Of a DNA stretch of 9,195 nt, positions 1 through 5,996 are shown one piece after another. Within the stretch, counting starts at the first letter, position 1. The number at the start of each line of letters is the position of its first letter. Both the position numbers and the translations under genes were made by a program. The notes under the pieces were generated by a model that worked only from the letters and a program-made list of their open reading frames with translations, had not been told where the DNA came from and did not search any database. Source of the DNA: DATEPR01 sp036503065 (GTDB lineage Bacteria > Actinomycetota > Actinomycetes > Mycobacteriales > Pseudonocardiaceae); assembly GCA_036503065.1 (NCBI GenBank), contig DASXXM010000571.1, positions 1 through 9,195 on the forward strand, in the 5' to 3' direction.

Positions 1-104
1 CCGCGCCACCTGCTCGATCCGAGCCGATCCTCGATGGTCGCGCGGAAAACTGATCGTGGTCGCCGAATATGACTGGGGCCGACGACCATCAAATAGTGAT
101 CTTG

Positions 105-130
105 CTATAGCAAATAGCAAATAGCAAATA
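105..130. repeat. Heptamer tandem repeat array 1 (ATAGCAA x3)
   Basis: Three exact head-to-tail copies of ATAGCAA occupy 107-113, 114-120 and 121-127, followed by a partial fourth unit. The first copy forms half of a perfect 12-base palindrome, TTGCTATAGCAA, at 102-113. The array is strikingly A/T rich for this genome. It shares its first eleven bases (GCTATAGCAAA) with the second array at 240-250. Function is unknown; it could be a protein-binding array, a promoter-proximal element or a slippage-prone simple repeat. Confidence 0.8.
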
Positions 131-223
131 AGACGCGGGTGACCCCAGCCCAGCCAACGAACTCGGTCGCGCTGCATCCCACCTCTCGTCGGACTCAGGC
201 GCAGACAAAGACGCACAACCGCT

Positions 224-235
224 GGATAGATATCC
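224..235. promoter_or_regulatory. Distant copy of the TetR-type operator core
   Basis: The palindrome GGATAGATATCC is the exact reverse complement of the 12-base core (5910-5921) of operator 1 in front of the molybdo-enzyme operon. An exact 12-base match in a 9 kb window is not expected by chance, and both copies are in non-coding DNA. The flanking C/G pair present in operator 1 is not kept here (T on both sides as read on the plus strand). It lies five bases before heptamer array 2. I infer that the TetR-family protein encoded at 5997-6575 may also bind here and control a gene to the left; no target promoter is proven. Confidence 0.45.
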
Positions 236-239
236 TCTC

Positions 240-270
240 GCTATAGCAAACAGCACATAGCAAACAGCAA
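240..270. repeat. Heptamer tandem repeat array 2 (AYAGCAM x4)
   Basis: Four 7-base units follow each other without gaps: ATAGCAA (243-249), ACAGCAC (250-256), ATAGCAA (257-263) and ACAGCAA (264-270). The units alternate T and C at the second position, so the array can also be read as two 14-base units. It begins with the same GCTATAGC palindrome as array 1 and points the same way, 136 bases further on. The sequence between the two arrays is unrelated, so this is not one simple duplication. Confidence 0.75.
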
Positions 271-402
271 CTGGCCCAATGCCTCTGAACAGGCCCCTTG
301 TTGGTTGATCCTCCATTGCGGAGGGTTGGTTGGGCAGGTGCAAGGGATCTCTGTGCGGCTCCCTCGATCGAAGCGGTACCGGTCGCCGGGGCGAATCGCG
401 CT

Positions 403-417
403 GACCACCCTGTGGTC
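403..417 (-). terminator. Small hairpin downstream of aceB, possible weak terminator
   Basis: GACCAC (403-408) and GTGGTC (412-417) can pair as a perfect 6-bp stem with a 3-base loop, about 36 bases past the malate synthase stop codon. There is no T-run after it. The stem is short, so it is only a tentative terminator. I found no better candidate between the aceB stop and the window edge. Confidence 0.2.
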
Positions 418-452
418 TGCCAAGCAGGACTTTGCCGAGTCTGTCGTCGGGC

Positions 453-2030
453 TCAGGGCATTCGCTCGTATGCGGGCAACGTCAGGAAATCGACGAAGTC
501 GTCGGCGACGGCGACCTCCATGAAGGTCGCGCGTGCTTCGGCGTAGTCGTCGGCCGGACCGGGCAGCTTGCCGATCTCCTCATCGGCAATCTTCTCGACC
601 TGCTCGCGGGTCACCATCTCGCCGGTGTCCAGTTCGACGCCGTTGTGCAGCCACTGCCACACCTGCGACCGGCTGATCTCGGCGGTCGCCGCGTCCTCCA
701 TGAGGTTGAAGATGCCGACGGCGCCGTTGCCCCGCAGCCAGGCCGCCAGATACTGGATACCGACGCTGATGTTGTTGCGCAGCCCCGCTTCGGTGACCGT
801 ACCCGGAGTGGACGCGACGTCCAGCAACTGTCGCGCCGCCACCGACACGTCTTCGCGCTTGCGGTCCAACTGGTTGGGCCGGTCGCCAAGGACGCCGTCG
901 AAGACCTCGCGGCAGATCGGCACCAGGTCCGGGTGCGCCACCCACGAGCCGTCGAAGCCGTCACCCGCCTCGCGGGTCTTGTCCTCGCGGACCTTGGCCA
1001 TGGCGTTCTCGTTGACCGCGACGTCCTTGCGGCTGGGGATGAACGCGGCCATGCCGCCGATCGCGTGCGCACCGTGCTCGTGGCAGGTCCGCACCAGCAG
1101 TTCGGTGTACGCCCGGATGAACGGCACCGTCATCGTGACCTGCGCGCGGTCGGGCAGCATGAAGTCGCGGCCCCTGGTGCGGAACTTCTTGATGACGCTG
1201 AAGATGTAGTCCCAGCGACCCGCGTTCAGCCCGGCGGAGTGCTCGCGCAGCTCGTAGAGGATCTCCGCCATCTCGAACGCCGCCGGATAGGTCTCGATCA
1301 GCACCGTGGCGCGCACTGTGCCGGCCGGGATACCGCGCAGGTCCTGGGCCCGCACGAAGACGTCGTTCCAGAGCCGGGCCTCCAGGTGGCTCTCCATCTT
1401 GGGCAGGTAGAAATAGGGCCCACGGCCCGCGTCGATCTGCGACTGGGCACAGTGGACGAAGTAGAGGCCGAAATCGAACAGACCGGCGGACATGGGCTCG
1501 CCGTCGACGAGCACGTGCTTCTCGGGCAGGTGCCAGCCACGTGGTCGCACCACGATCGTGGCGATGTCGTCGGCCAGTGCGTAGGACTTTCCTTCCGGGC
1601 TGGTGAAGTCGATCTCCCGTCGCACGGCGTCCCGCAGGTTCAGCTGCCCCTCGACCATGTTCTGCCACAACGGCGTGTTGGCGTCCTCGAAGTCGGCCAG
1701 CCACACCTTGGCGCCGGAGTTCAGCGCGTTGACGGTCATCTTCCGGTCCGTCGGGCCGGTGATCTCGACCCGCCGGTCCACCAGGCCGGGCGCTGCCGCG
1801 GCGACCTGCCAGTCGCCGTCGCGGATGTCCCTTGTCTCGTCGAGGAAATCCAGCGTGCCGCCGGCGGCCAACGCCGCGTAACGGCGGTCACGCGCGGCGA
1901 GCAATGTCCGCCTGCGGCCGTCGAACGTCCGGTGCAGGTCGGCGAGGAACGCCACCGCCTCGTTCGTCAGGATCTGGTCGTATCGATCACCGGACGGACC
2001 GGTGATCTCGACGCCGGGGACGCTGACCAT
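453..2030 (-). CDS. aceB: Malate synthase A
   Basis: This 525-residue cytosolic enzyme condenses glyoxylate with acetyl-CoA to give malate, in the glyoxylate shunt and in routes that release glyoxylate, such as allantoin breakdown. The length fits the malate synthase A class (about 530) and not the longer malate synthase G. The family signature is clear at residues 262-277 (REHSAGLNAGRWDY and onward). Known catalytic positions can be placed: Arg162 in VRPRGWHLPE, Glu246 in IETYPA, Asp274 in RWDY and the catalytic base Asp446 in LMEDAATAEISR. The frame is open up to 2234, but the longer versions would translate an operator and a terminator hairpin. I chose ATG at 2030 because GGGAG lies 8 bases ahead of it; ATG at 2045 is the alternative. 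The gene is monocistronic in this window, with its own probable IclR-type operator. Confidence 0.95.
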   Translation of the reverse strand: MVSVPGVEITGPSGDRYDQILTNEAVAFLADLHRTFDGRRRTLLAARDRRYAALAAGGTLDFLDETRDIRDGDWQVAAAAPGLVDRRVEITGPTDRKMTVNALNSGAKVWLADFEDANTPLWQNMVEGQLNLRDAVRREIDFTSPEGKSYALADDIATIVVRPRGWHLPEKHVLVDGEPMSAGLFDFGLYFVHCAQSQIDAGRGPYFYLPKMESHLEARLWNDVFVRAQDLRGIPAGTVRATVLIETYPAAFEMAEILYELREHSAGLNAGRWDYIFSVIKKFRTRGRDFMLPDRAQVTMTVPFIRAYTELLVRTCHEHGAHAIGGMAAFIPSRKDVAVNENAMAKVREDKTREAGDGFDGSWVAHPDLVPICREVFDGVLGDRPNQLDRKREDVSVAARQLLDVASTPGTVTEAGLRNNISVGIQYLAAWLRGNGAVGIFNLMEDAATAEISRSQVWQWLHNGVELDTGEMVTREQVEKIADEEIGKLPGPADDYAEARATFMEVAVADDFVDFLTLPAYERMP

Positions 2031-2038
2031 CGACACCG

Positions 2039-2043
2039 CTCCC
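2039..2043 (-). promoter_or_regulatory. Ribosome binding site deciding the aceB start
   Basis: GGGAG on the minus strand sits 8 bases before the ATG at 2030. The in-frame ATGs at 2045 and 2063 have no comparable purine-rich sequence, and the one at 2063 lies inside a perfect palindrome. This favours translation from 2030. Confidence 0.55.
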
Positions 2044-2061
2044 ATCCGCAGGCCAAATGTC

Positions 2062-2098
2062 ATTCCGTGGCACGGAATTGCCCATTTCGTACCACAAT
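2062..2098 (-). promoter_or_regulatory. Probable IclR-family operator pair upstream of aceB
   Basis: ATTCCGTG-G-CACGGAAT (2062-2078) is a perfect inverted repeat with 8-base arms around one central base. A looser relative, ATTTCGTACCACAAT (2084-2098), follows with its centre 21 bases away, two turns of the helix, so two dimers could bind on one face. The first lies about 30-50 bases before the aceB ATG. Inverted repeats with TTCCG-type arms are typical of IclR-family regulators, which control aceB or glyoxylate genes in several bacteria (IclR itself, AllR in streptomycetes). No regulator gene of that family is in this window. A weak promoter (TGGCGA at 2109-2114, TACGAA at 2086-2091, 17-base spacer) overlaps the second site; the promoter call is tentative. 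Confidence 0.6.
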
Positions 2099-2183
2099 CT
2101 CGGTGATGTCGCCATGCCTGGATCTTAGTGGTGGGCGGTTTGGCGGATTCCGCCGATCTGGGCGGATGCCTCGGGCCACCAAC

Positions 2184-2231
2184 GCGACGGGCGGGATCGA
2201 TCAGGGCGTACTGATCGACCCAGCCCGTCGC
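2184..2231 (-). terminator. Strong bulged hairpin terminator after the molybdo-enzyme operon
   Basis: The arms 2184-2204 and 2211-2231 pair over 20 base pairs around a 6-base loop (2205-2210). The only irregularities are two single unpaired A residues, at 2196 and 2222. It starts 15 bases after the TAG stop codon of the large subunit. There is no T-run, which is common for actinomycete factor-independent terminators. It insulates the operon from aceB, whose promoter region lies beyond it in the same direction. The near-perfect pairing also makes it capable of acting in both directions. Confidence 0.75.
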
Positions 2232-2246
2232 CAAGCGGTGGGTGAG

Positions 2247-4418
2247 CTAGTCCAGGAGATCCTCGATCAGGACGGGGATGTGCCGGACCCGGATGCCGGT
2301 GGCGTTGTAGATGGCGTTGGTGACCGCCGCCGCCATGCCCACCGTGCCGATCTCGCCGATTCCCTTGGCACCGACGGCGTTGTGCAGGGTGTCCGGGTAC
2401 TGCACGAAATGGACGTCGACATCGGGGATGTCCGCGTTCACCGGGAGCAGGTAGCTCGCCAGATCGCCGTTGGCCAGCCTGCCGTTCTCGTCCATCTCCA
2501 GACCCTCGTGCAGGGCCGCGGACACACCCCAGATCATGCCGCCGAGGATCTGGCTGCGCGCCGCCTTGGCATTGATGATCCGGCCGGCATCGAAGACGCC
2601 GAGCATCCGGGACACCCGGGCCTCGCGCGTCCACTTGTGCACCCGGACCTCGCAGAACTGGGCGCCGAACGAACTGAACGAATGCTTCGTCAGCTCCTCG
2701 CCGGGCGCGGACGAGCCGGTCACCGAGATCGACTCGCGGCGCACCGCCCGCAGCAGCTCGCCGAAGGTCATCGACCGGCCCACCGCCAACACGCGACCGT
2801 CCGCGTACGACACCTCAACGCCATCGAACGGCGCGCCGGGGGACGACGCCACGGCCAGCAACTCGTCGATCGCCGCGGCCGCGGCGATCATGATCGCCGA
2901 CCCCGCACTGGCTGTGCCGCTCGAACCGCCCGACATGCCGCCGGGTGGAAACGCCGAGTCCCCCAGTCGCGGTGTCACTTTGGCAGGCGAGATGTCGAGC
3001 GATTCGGCGCCCACCATGGCAAGCACCGTCAACAGGCCGGTGCCGGGGTCCGCGCCGCTGGTCGCGACCACGGCCGTGTCGTCGTCCCGCAACGTGACCG
3101 CGATCGACGCCGGGAAACGGATGGCGGGAAACATGGCGCCGGCCATGCCGAGGCCGATCAGCCAGTCGCCCTCCGTTCGGCCATGGGGCGTGCGGTGCGC
3201 CCAGCCGAACCGGGCCGCGCCGACGCGATAGCACTCGTCGAGGTGCTTGCTCGACCAGAGCAGGTCCCTGCCGGGCGGTGCGGTCGAGTTGTTCCGCAGG
3301 CGGAGCTCGATCGGGTCCATGTTCAGCGCGACGGCCAGTTCGTCCATCGCGCTCTCCAGCGCGAACGAACCGGGCGCCTCCCCCGGCGCCCGCATGAACG
3401 TGGTCGGCGGGATGTTCAGCGGCACCATTTTCTGGCTGATGGCCAGGTTCCGGGTGGAGTACCACTCTCGTGAGGTGCCGTGCGACGTCGGTTCGACGAA
3501 CGACCGGTCCATCGGCGTGCTGCACCACGAGTCGTGGCGTACCGCGATCAGTTCGCCGTCCGCGGCCGCGCCGAGGGTGATCTTCTGCACGGTCGCGGCA
3601 CGGTTCGCGGTCGCGGTGAAGACCTGTTCCCGGCTCAGCACCACCTTGACCGGTCGGTTGAGGGTCCTGGCCGCCGCGGCGGCCAGGAACGCCGCGACGG
3701 ACGTACGGGCCTTGCCACCGAACGCGCCGCCCACGAACGGATTGATCGACCGCACCGACCCCGGTTCCGCGTCCAGCGCGATGGACAGCTCCATCACCTG
3801 GAGGTTGGTCCCCTGGCTCCCGCTGTAGACCGTCAGGCCGTCGGAATCCCACACCGCGACCGCGGAATGCGGCTCCATCGCGGCATGGTTCTGGGGCGCG
3901 GTGGTGTAGGTGGCCTCGACCACCACCGGGCTCTCGGCCAGGACGTCCTCGATGGACGTGACTCCGGGCGCGAGGACCTCGAGGGTCGCGGGCGCGCCGT
4001 CCCGGGCCTCCGGCGCGTCCTCCGCGGACGCGAGGCCGTCGGTCAGCGAGGTCAGGGCCGGACGCTGGTGGTAGGCGACCGCGACGGTCATCGCCGCGTC
4101 CCTTGCCTGCTCGTAGGTCTCCGCCACCACGAAGCCGATCGGCTGGCCGTAGTAGGCGACTTCCTTGGTCTGCAAGGGAACCCACGTGTCACCGAAGATC
4201 GGCGTGCTTGCCGTCCGCAGGTCGAGCGGGTCGAACGGCGAATACACGCCGAGCACCCCCGGCGCACTCTTGGCCGCCGTCACGTCCATGGCCTCGATCT
4301 CGCCGTTGGCGATCGTGCTGACCACGAGGTAGCCGTGGGCCATGCCGGGAAAGTTGTTGTCCGCGCCGTACTTGGCCCGGCCGGTGACCTTCAGGGGGCC
4401 GTCCACCCGGCTGGTCAT
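2247..4418 (-). CDS. Molybdopterin-binding large subunit, xanthine dehydrogenase / aldehyde oxidoreductase family
   Basis: At 723 residues this is the catalytic subunit that hydroxylates aldehydes or N-heterocycles at a molybdenum cofactor and passes electrons to the iron-sulfur and FAD subunits. Seen motifs: GGAFGGK at 230-236, MRAPGEAPG at 342-350, a glycine/serine-rich cofactor loop (PPGGMSGGSSGTAS), and GAKGIGEIG near the end with the catalytic glutamate at residue 689. The length and Glu position are close to E. coli PaoC (YagR, 732 residues, Glu692) and not to large-subunit forms of about 780 residues in classic bacterial xanthine dehydrogenase XdhB. The ATG at 4418 overlaps the TGA of the FAD gene by one base (TGATG), so the two are translationally coupled; the upstream in-frame extension to 4592 lies within that gene and is rejected. 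Substrate is not readable: aldehyde, xanthine or another heterocycle are all possible. No twin-arginine signal is seen in any subunit, so it should be cytosolic. Confidence 0.9.
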   Translation of the reverse strand: MTSRVDGPLKVTGRAKYGADNNFPGMAHGYLVVSTIANGEIEAMDVTAAKSAPGVLGVYSPFDPLDLRTASTPIFGDTWVPLQTKEVAYYGQPIGFVVAETYEQARDAAMTVAVAYHQRPALTSLTDGLASAEDAPEARDGAPATLEVLAPGVTSIEDVLAESPVVVEATYTTAPQNHAAMEPHSAVAVWDSDGLTVYSGSQGTNLQVMELSIALDAEPGSVRSINPFVGGAFGGKARTSVAAFLAAAAARTLNRPVKVVLSREQVFTATANRAATVQKITLGAAADGELIAVRHDSWCSTPMDRSFVEPTSHGTSREWYSTRNLAISQKMVPLNIPPTTFMRAPGEAPGSFALESAMDELAVALNMDPIELRLRNNSTAPPGRDLLWSSKHLDECYRVGAARFGWAHRTPHGRTEGDWLIGLGMAGAMFPAIRFPASIAVTLRDDDTAVVATSGADPGTGLLTVLAMVGAESLDISPAKVTPRLGDSAFPPGGMSGGSSGTASAGSAIMIAAAAAIDELLAVASSPGAPFDGVEVSYADGRVLAVGRSMTFGELLRAVRRESISVTGSSAPGEELTKHSFSSFGAQFCEVRVHKWTREARVSRMLGVFDAGRIINAKAARSQILGGMIWGVSAALHEGLEMDENGRLANGDLASYLLPVNADIPDVDVHFVQYPDTLHNAVGAKGIGEIGTVGMAAAVTNAIYNATGIRVRHIPVLIEDLLD

Positions 4419-5368
4419 CAACGACTCCCCTCGATCAGTGCGCGAACAACCGTCCGCTTCAGCAAGGACACCTTGAAACCGTTGCCGGACAACGACCTTG
4501 CCCCGTCGGCCGCCACGGACGCGGCGTCGACGAAGGCCGCCTCGGTCGCGGGCGCACCGCGCAGGGCCGCCTCGACGCCGGCCAGCCGCCACGGCCTGGT
4601 CGCCACGCCGCCGACGGCCACCCTGGCGTCGACGATCCGCGCGTCCCGGATGTCCATGGCGACCGCGGCGGAACAGAGCGCGAACTCGTAGGACTCCCGG
4701 TCCCGCACCTTCACGTAGGTGGACCGCTGGGCCCAGTCCAGCCGCGGCACCACGACCTCGGTGATCAGCTCGCCCGGTCGCAGGTCGTTCTCCACGTCCG
4801 GGGTGTCGCCCGGCAGGCGGTAGAAGTCGGCCAGCGCGACGGTACGGGTGCCATCGGCGCCGGCCAGTCGGATCTCCGCGTCCAGGGCGACGAGGGCGAC
4901 CGCGACGTCACTGGCGTGCGTCGCCACGCACGAATCGCTGGTGCCGAGTATGGCGTGCATCCGGTTGGTCCCGGCGATGGCCGGGCAGCCGCTGCCGGGG
5001 GTACGTTTGTTGCAGGGCGTGTTGACGTCGCGGAAGTAGCCGCAACGGGTGCGCTGCAACAGGTTGCCGCCGATGCTGGCCATGTTGCGCAGTTGCTGGG
5101 ACGCACTCAGCAGCAGGGCGCGGGAGATGGCCGGGTACACGCCGGGGTGCCGGGCGATGTCGCTCATCCGCTCCAGCGCGCCGATCCGCAGGCCGTCACC
5201 GGTGTCGATGCCGCGCAACGGCAGCCCATTGATGTCCAGGACATGGTGCGGCGTCAGCACATTGAGCTTCATCAGGTCGACCAGCGTTGTTCCGCCGGCA
5301 AGGAAGGTCCCCGGCGATGCGATGGCCGCTTCGACGGTCGCGGGTGCCGTGAGGTCAAAGGGTCGCAT
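4418..5368 (-). CDS. FAD-binding subunit with extra four-cysteine insert, molybdenum hydroxylase
   Basis: This 316-residue protein carries FAD and passes electrons from the iron-sulfur subunit to an acceptor. The FAD-binding region is seen in FLAGGTTLVDLMK (about 22-34) and NMASIGGNLLQ (95-105). Four cysteines at 109, 119, 128 and 147 form an insert (RTRCGYF...NTPCN...GSGCPA...SDSCVA) that corresponds to the extra [4Fe-4S] cluster known in PaoB (YagS, 318 residues) and 4-hydroxybenzoyl-CoA reductase-like enzymes, and is absent from ordinary xanthine dehydrogenase FAD subunits. The length matches PaoB. The ATG at 5368 overlaps the end of the small-subunit gene by 14 bases and is preceded by GAGG at 8 bases. 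It overlaps the large-subunit start by one base. An NAD-binding function cannot be judged. Confidence 0.9.
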   Translation of the reverse strand: MRPFDLTAPATVEAAIASPGTFLAGGTTLVDLMKLNVLTPHHVLDINGLPLRGIDTGDGLRIGALERMSDIARHPGVYPAISRALLLSASQQLRNMASIGGNLLQRTRCGYFRDVNTPCNKRTPGSGCPAIAGTNRMHAILGTSDSCVATHASDVAVALVALDAEIRLAGADGTRTVALADFYRLPGDTPDVENDLRPGELITEVVVPRLDWAQRSTYVKVRDRESYEFALCSAAVAMDIRDARIVDARVAVGGVATRPWRLAGVEAALRGAPATEAAFVDAASVAADGARSLSGNGFKVSLLKRTVVRALIEGSR

Positions 5369-5807
5369 CGGCCCGCCTCGCCTGGTCGACGGCGGCGACG
5401 ATGTTCGGATAGGCCGAGCACCGGCAGATGTTGCCGGACATGAACTCCCGGACATCGTCGACGTCCTGCTCGATCGCCGCGACCGCGGACATGATCTGGC
5501 CGGACGTGCAGAACCCGCACTGGAGGGCGTCCTGGTCGACGAACGCCCGCTGGACCGGGTGCAACCGGTCCCCCGCGGACAGTCCTTCCACCGTGCGCAC
5601 CGGCTGCCGCACGGTGGCAGCCAGCGTCAGGCAGGAGAGCACGGGCCTGCCGCCGACATGCACGGTGCAGGCGCCGCACTGACCACGGTCGCAGCCCTTC
5701 TTCGGGCCGGTGATGCCGAGGCGTTCGCGCAGCGCGTCCAGCAGGGTCACGCCGGGATCGACACTCAGCCGTTCGGTCTTGCCGTTGATCTCGAGGGAGA
5801 TGTCCAC
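5355..5807 (-). CDS. 2Fe-2S iron-sulfur small subunit, molybdenum hydroxylase
   Basis: This 150-residue electron-transfer subunit has both expected clusters: a plant-ferredoxin-type site with Cys39, 44, 47 and 59 (GCDRGQCGAC...SC) and a C-terminal four-helix site with Cys97, 100, 128 and 130 (QCGFC...ICRC). It is the first gene of the operon. I chose the GTG at 5807 because the family homology begins there and a purine-rich GGGAAAGAG lies just before it; TTG at 5810 is an alternative. An in-frame GTG at 5900 would add 31 residues of arginine-rich, non-family sequence without a ribosome binding site. Unlike E. coli PaoA, there is no twin-arginine signal peptide. The leader from the predicted promoter is about 120 bases. 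No XdhC/PaoD-type cofactor-insertion gene is adjacent. Confidence 0.9.
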   Translation of the reverse strand: MDISLEINGKTERLSVDPGVTLLDALRERLGITGPKKGCDRGQCGACTVHVGGRPVLSCLTLAATVRQPVRTVEGLSAGDRLHPVQRAFVDQDALQCGFCTSGQIMSAVAAIEQDVDDVREFMSGNICRCSAYPNIVAAVDQARRADATL

Positions 5808-5908
5808 CAAATCTCTTTCCCGCGGGTCACCGCCGGACACCCGCCGACGACCGGGGTGATCACCAATCGAGGTTCGGCGCCGTCCGGCCGGGCCCGTCAC
5901 GAGCGGAC

Positions 5909-5922
5909 CGGATATCTATCCG
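5909..5922. promoter_or_regulatory. TetR-type operator 1 in the divergent control region
   Basis: CGGATATCTATCCG is a perfect inverted repeat with 6-base arms and 2 central bases. It lies just downstream of the predicted start of transcription of the molybdo-enzyme operon, where a bound protein would block the polymerase. It also lies just before a possible tetR -10 (TATGCT at 5925-5930), which would allow self-control. It matches operator 2 at 11 of 14 positions, centre to centre 33 bases, about three helical turns. Its 12-base core is repeated exactly at 224-235. Confidence 0.7.
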
Positions 5923-5934
5923 TGTATGCTCCGC

Positions 5935-5963
5935 ACGCTATCGGATTCTTATCCGCTTCGCAA
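5935..5963 (-). promoter_or_regulatory. Predicted promoter of the molybdo-enzyme operon
   Basis: On the minus strand TTGCGA (5958-5963) and TAGCGT (5935-5940) are separated by exactly 17 bases, a good match to the housekeeping sigma consensus of actinomycetes (TTGAC / TANNNT). Operator 2 fills the spacer. Transcription would begin near 5928 and reach the small-subunit start at 5807. Confidence 0.55.
5942..5955. promoter_or_regulatory. TetR-type operator 2 inside the operon promoter
   Basis: CGGATTCTTATCCG keeps the CGGAT-N4-ATCCG frame of operator 1 with one mismatch in the sixth arm position. It sits wholly within the 17-base spacer between the predicted -35 and -10 boxes of the minus-strand operon, the classic place for a TetR-family repressor. 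Together with operator 1 and the divergent regulator gene this gives good circumstantial support for repression by the product of 5997-6575. Confidence 0.7.
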
Positions 5964-5996
5964 TCCTGGAGCCGCACCAGGTCAGCGGGAGGGACG

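Larger units (their letters stand above)
1..452. other. Left intergenic region without a convincing gene
   Basis: This stretch lies downstream of the malate synthase stop codon and runs to the window edge. It is richer in A/T than the genes around it, at least at 90-130 and 240-270. The open frames here lack plausible ribosome binding sites, and their translations (LLFAI-like repeats) simply reflect the 7-base DNA repeats. It contains two heptamer arrays, a 12-base palindrome that matches the TetR-type operator at 5909-5922, and a small hairpin near 403-417. The features look more like a control region for a gene lying to the left than a decayed gene, but that gene is not visible here. Confidence 0.6.

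Noticed and set aside
1..89. Start of a possible leftward gene at ATG 87-89, open to the window edge
   Set aside because: Only 29 codons are visible, no ribosome binding site precedes the ATG, and the peptide is not recognisable. It would fit the idea of a leftward target of the operator copy at 224-235 but cannot be supported.
309..324. CCTCC-ATTGC-GGAGG hairpin with flanking TTGGTTG repeats
   Set aside because: The stem is only 5 strong pairs and lies about 130 bases past the aceB stop; too weak to call as a terminator or RNA element.
89..343. Minus-strand 84-codon open frame in the left intergenic region
   Set aside because: Its repeated LLFAI-like peptides come from the heptamer DNA repeats, it has no ribosome binding site, and codon use is unlike the real genes.
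2031..2234. N-terminal extension of malate synthase up to 2234
   Set aside because: It would translate the terminator hairpin and the palindromic operator, shows no family similarity, and makes the protein too long; GGGAG supports ATG at 2030.
432..3473. Plus-strand open frame of 1013 codons
   Set aside because: It runs antisense through aceB and the large-subunit gene, is rich in Arg, His, Val and Gly as expected for the complement of GC-rich codons, and matches no family I recognise. It is a mirror of real genes.
5855..5864. GGTGATCACC palindrome in the leader of the iron-sulfur subunit
   Set aside because: A 10-base palindrome with no second copy and no promoter context is within chance expectation in GC-rich DNA.
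5808..5900. Extended start (GTG at 5900) for the iron-sulfur subunit, possibly as a signal peptide
   Set aside because: The extra residues are Arg-rich with no hydrophobic segment, there is no ribosome binding site, and the family domain starts at 5807.
5049..5996. 316-codon upstream extension of the TetR gene
   Set aside because: It is antisense to the FAD and iron-sulfur subunit genes and unlike any TetR N-terminus; ATG at 5997 has a strong ribosome binding site.
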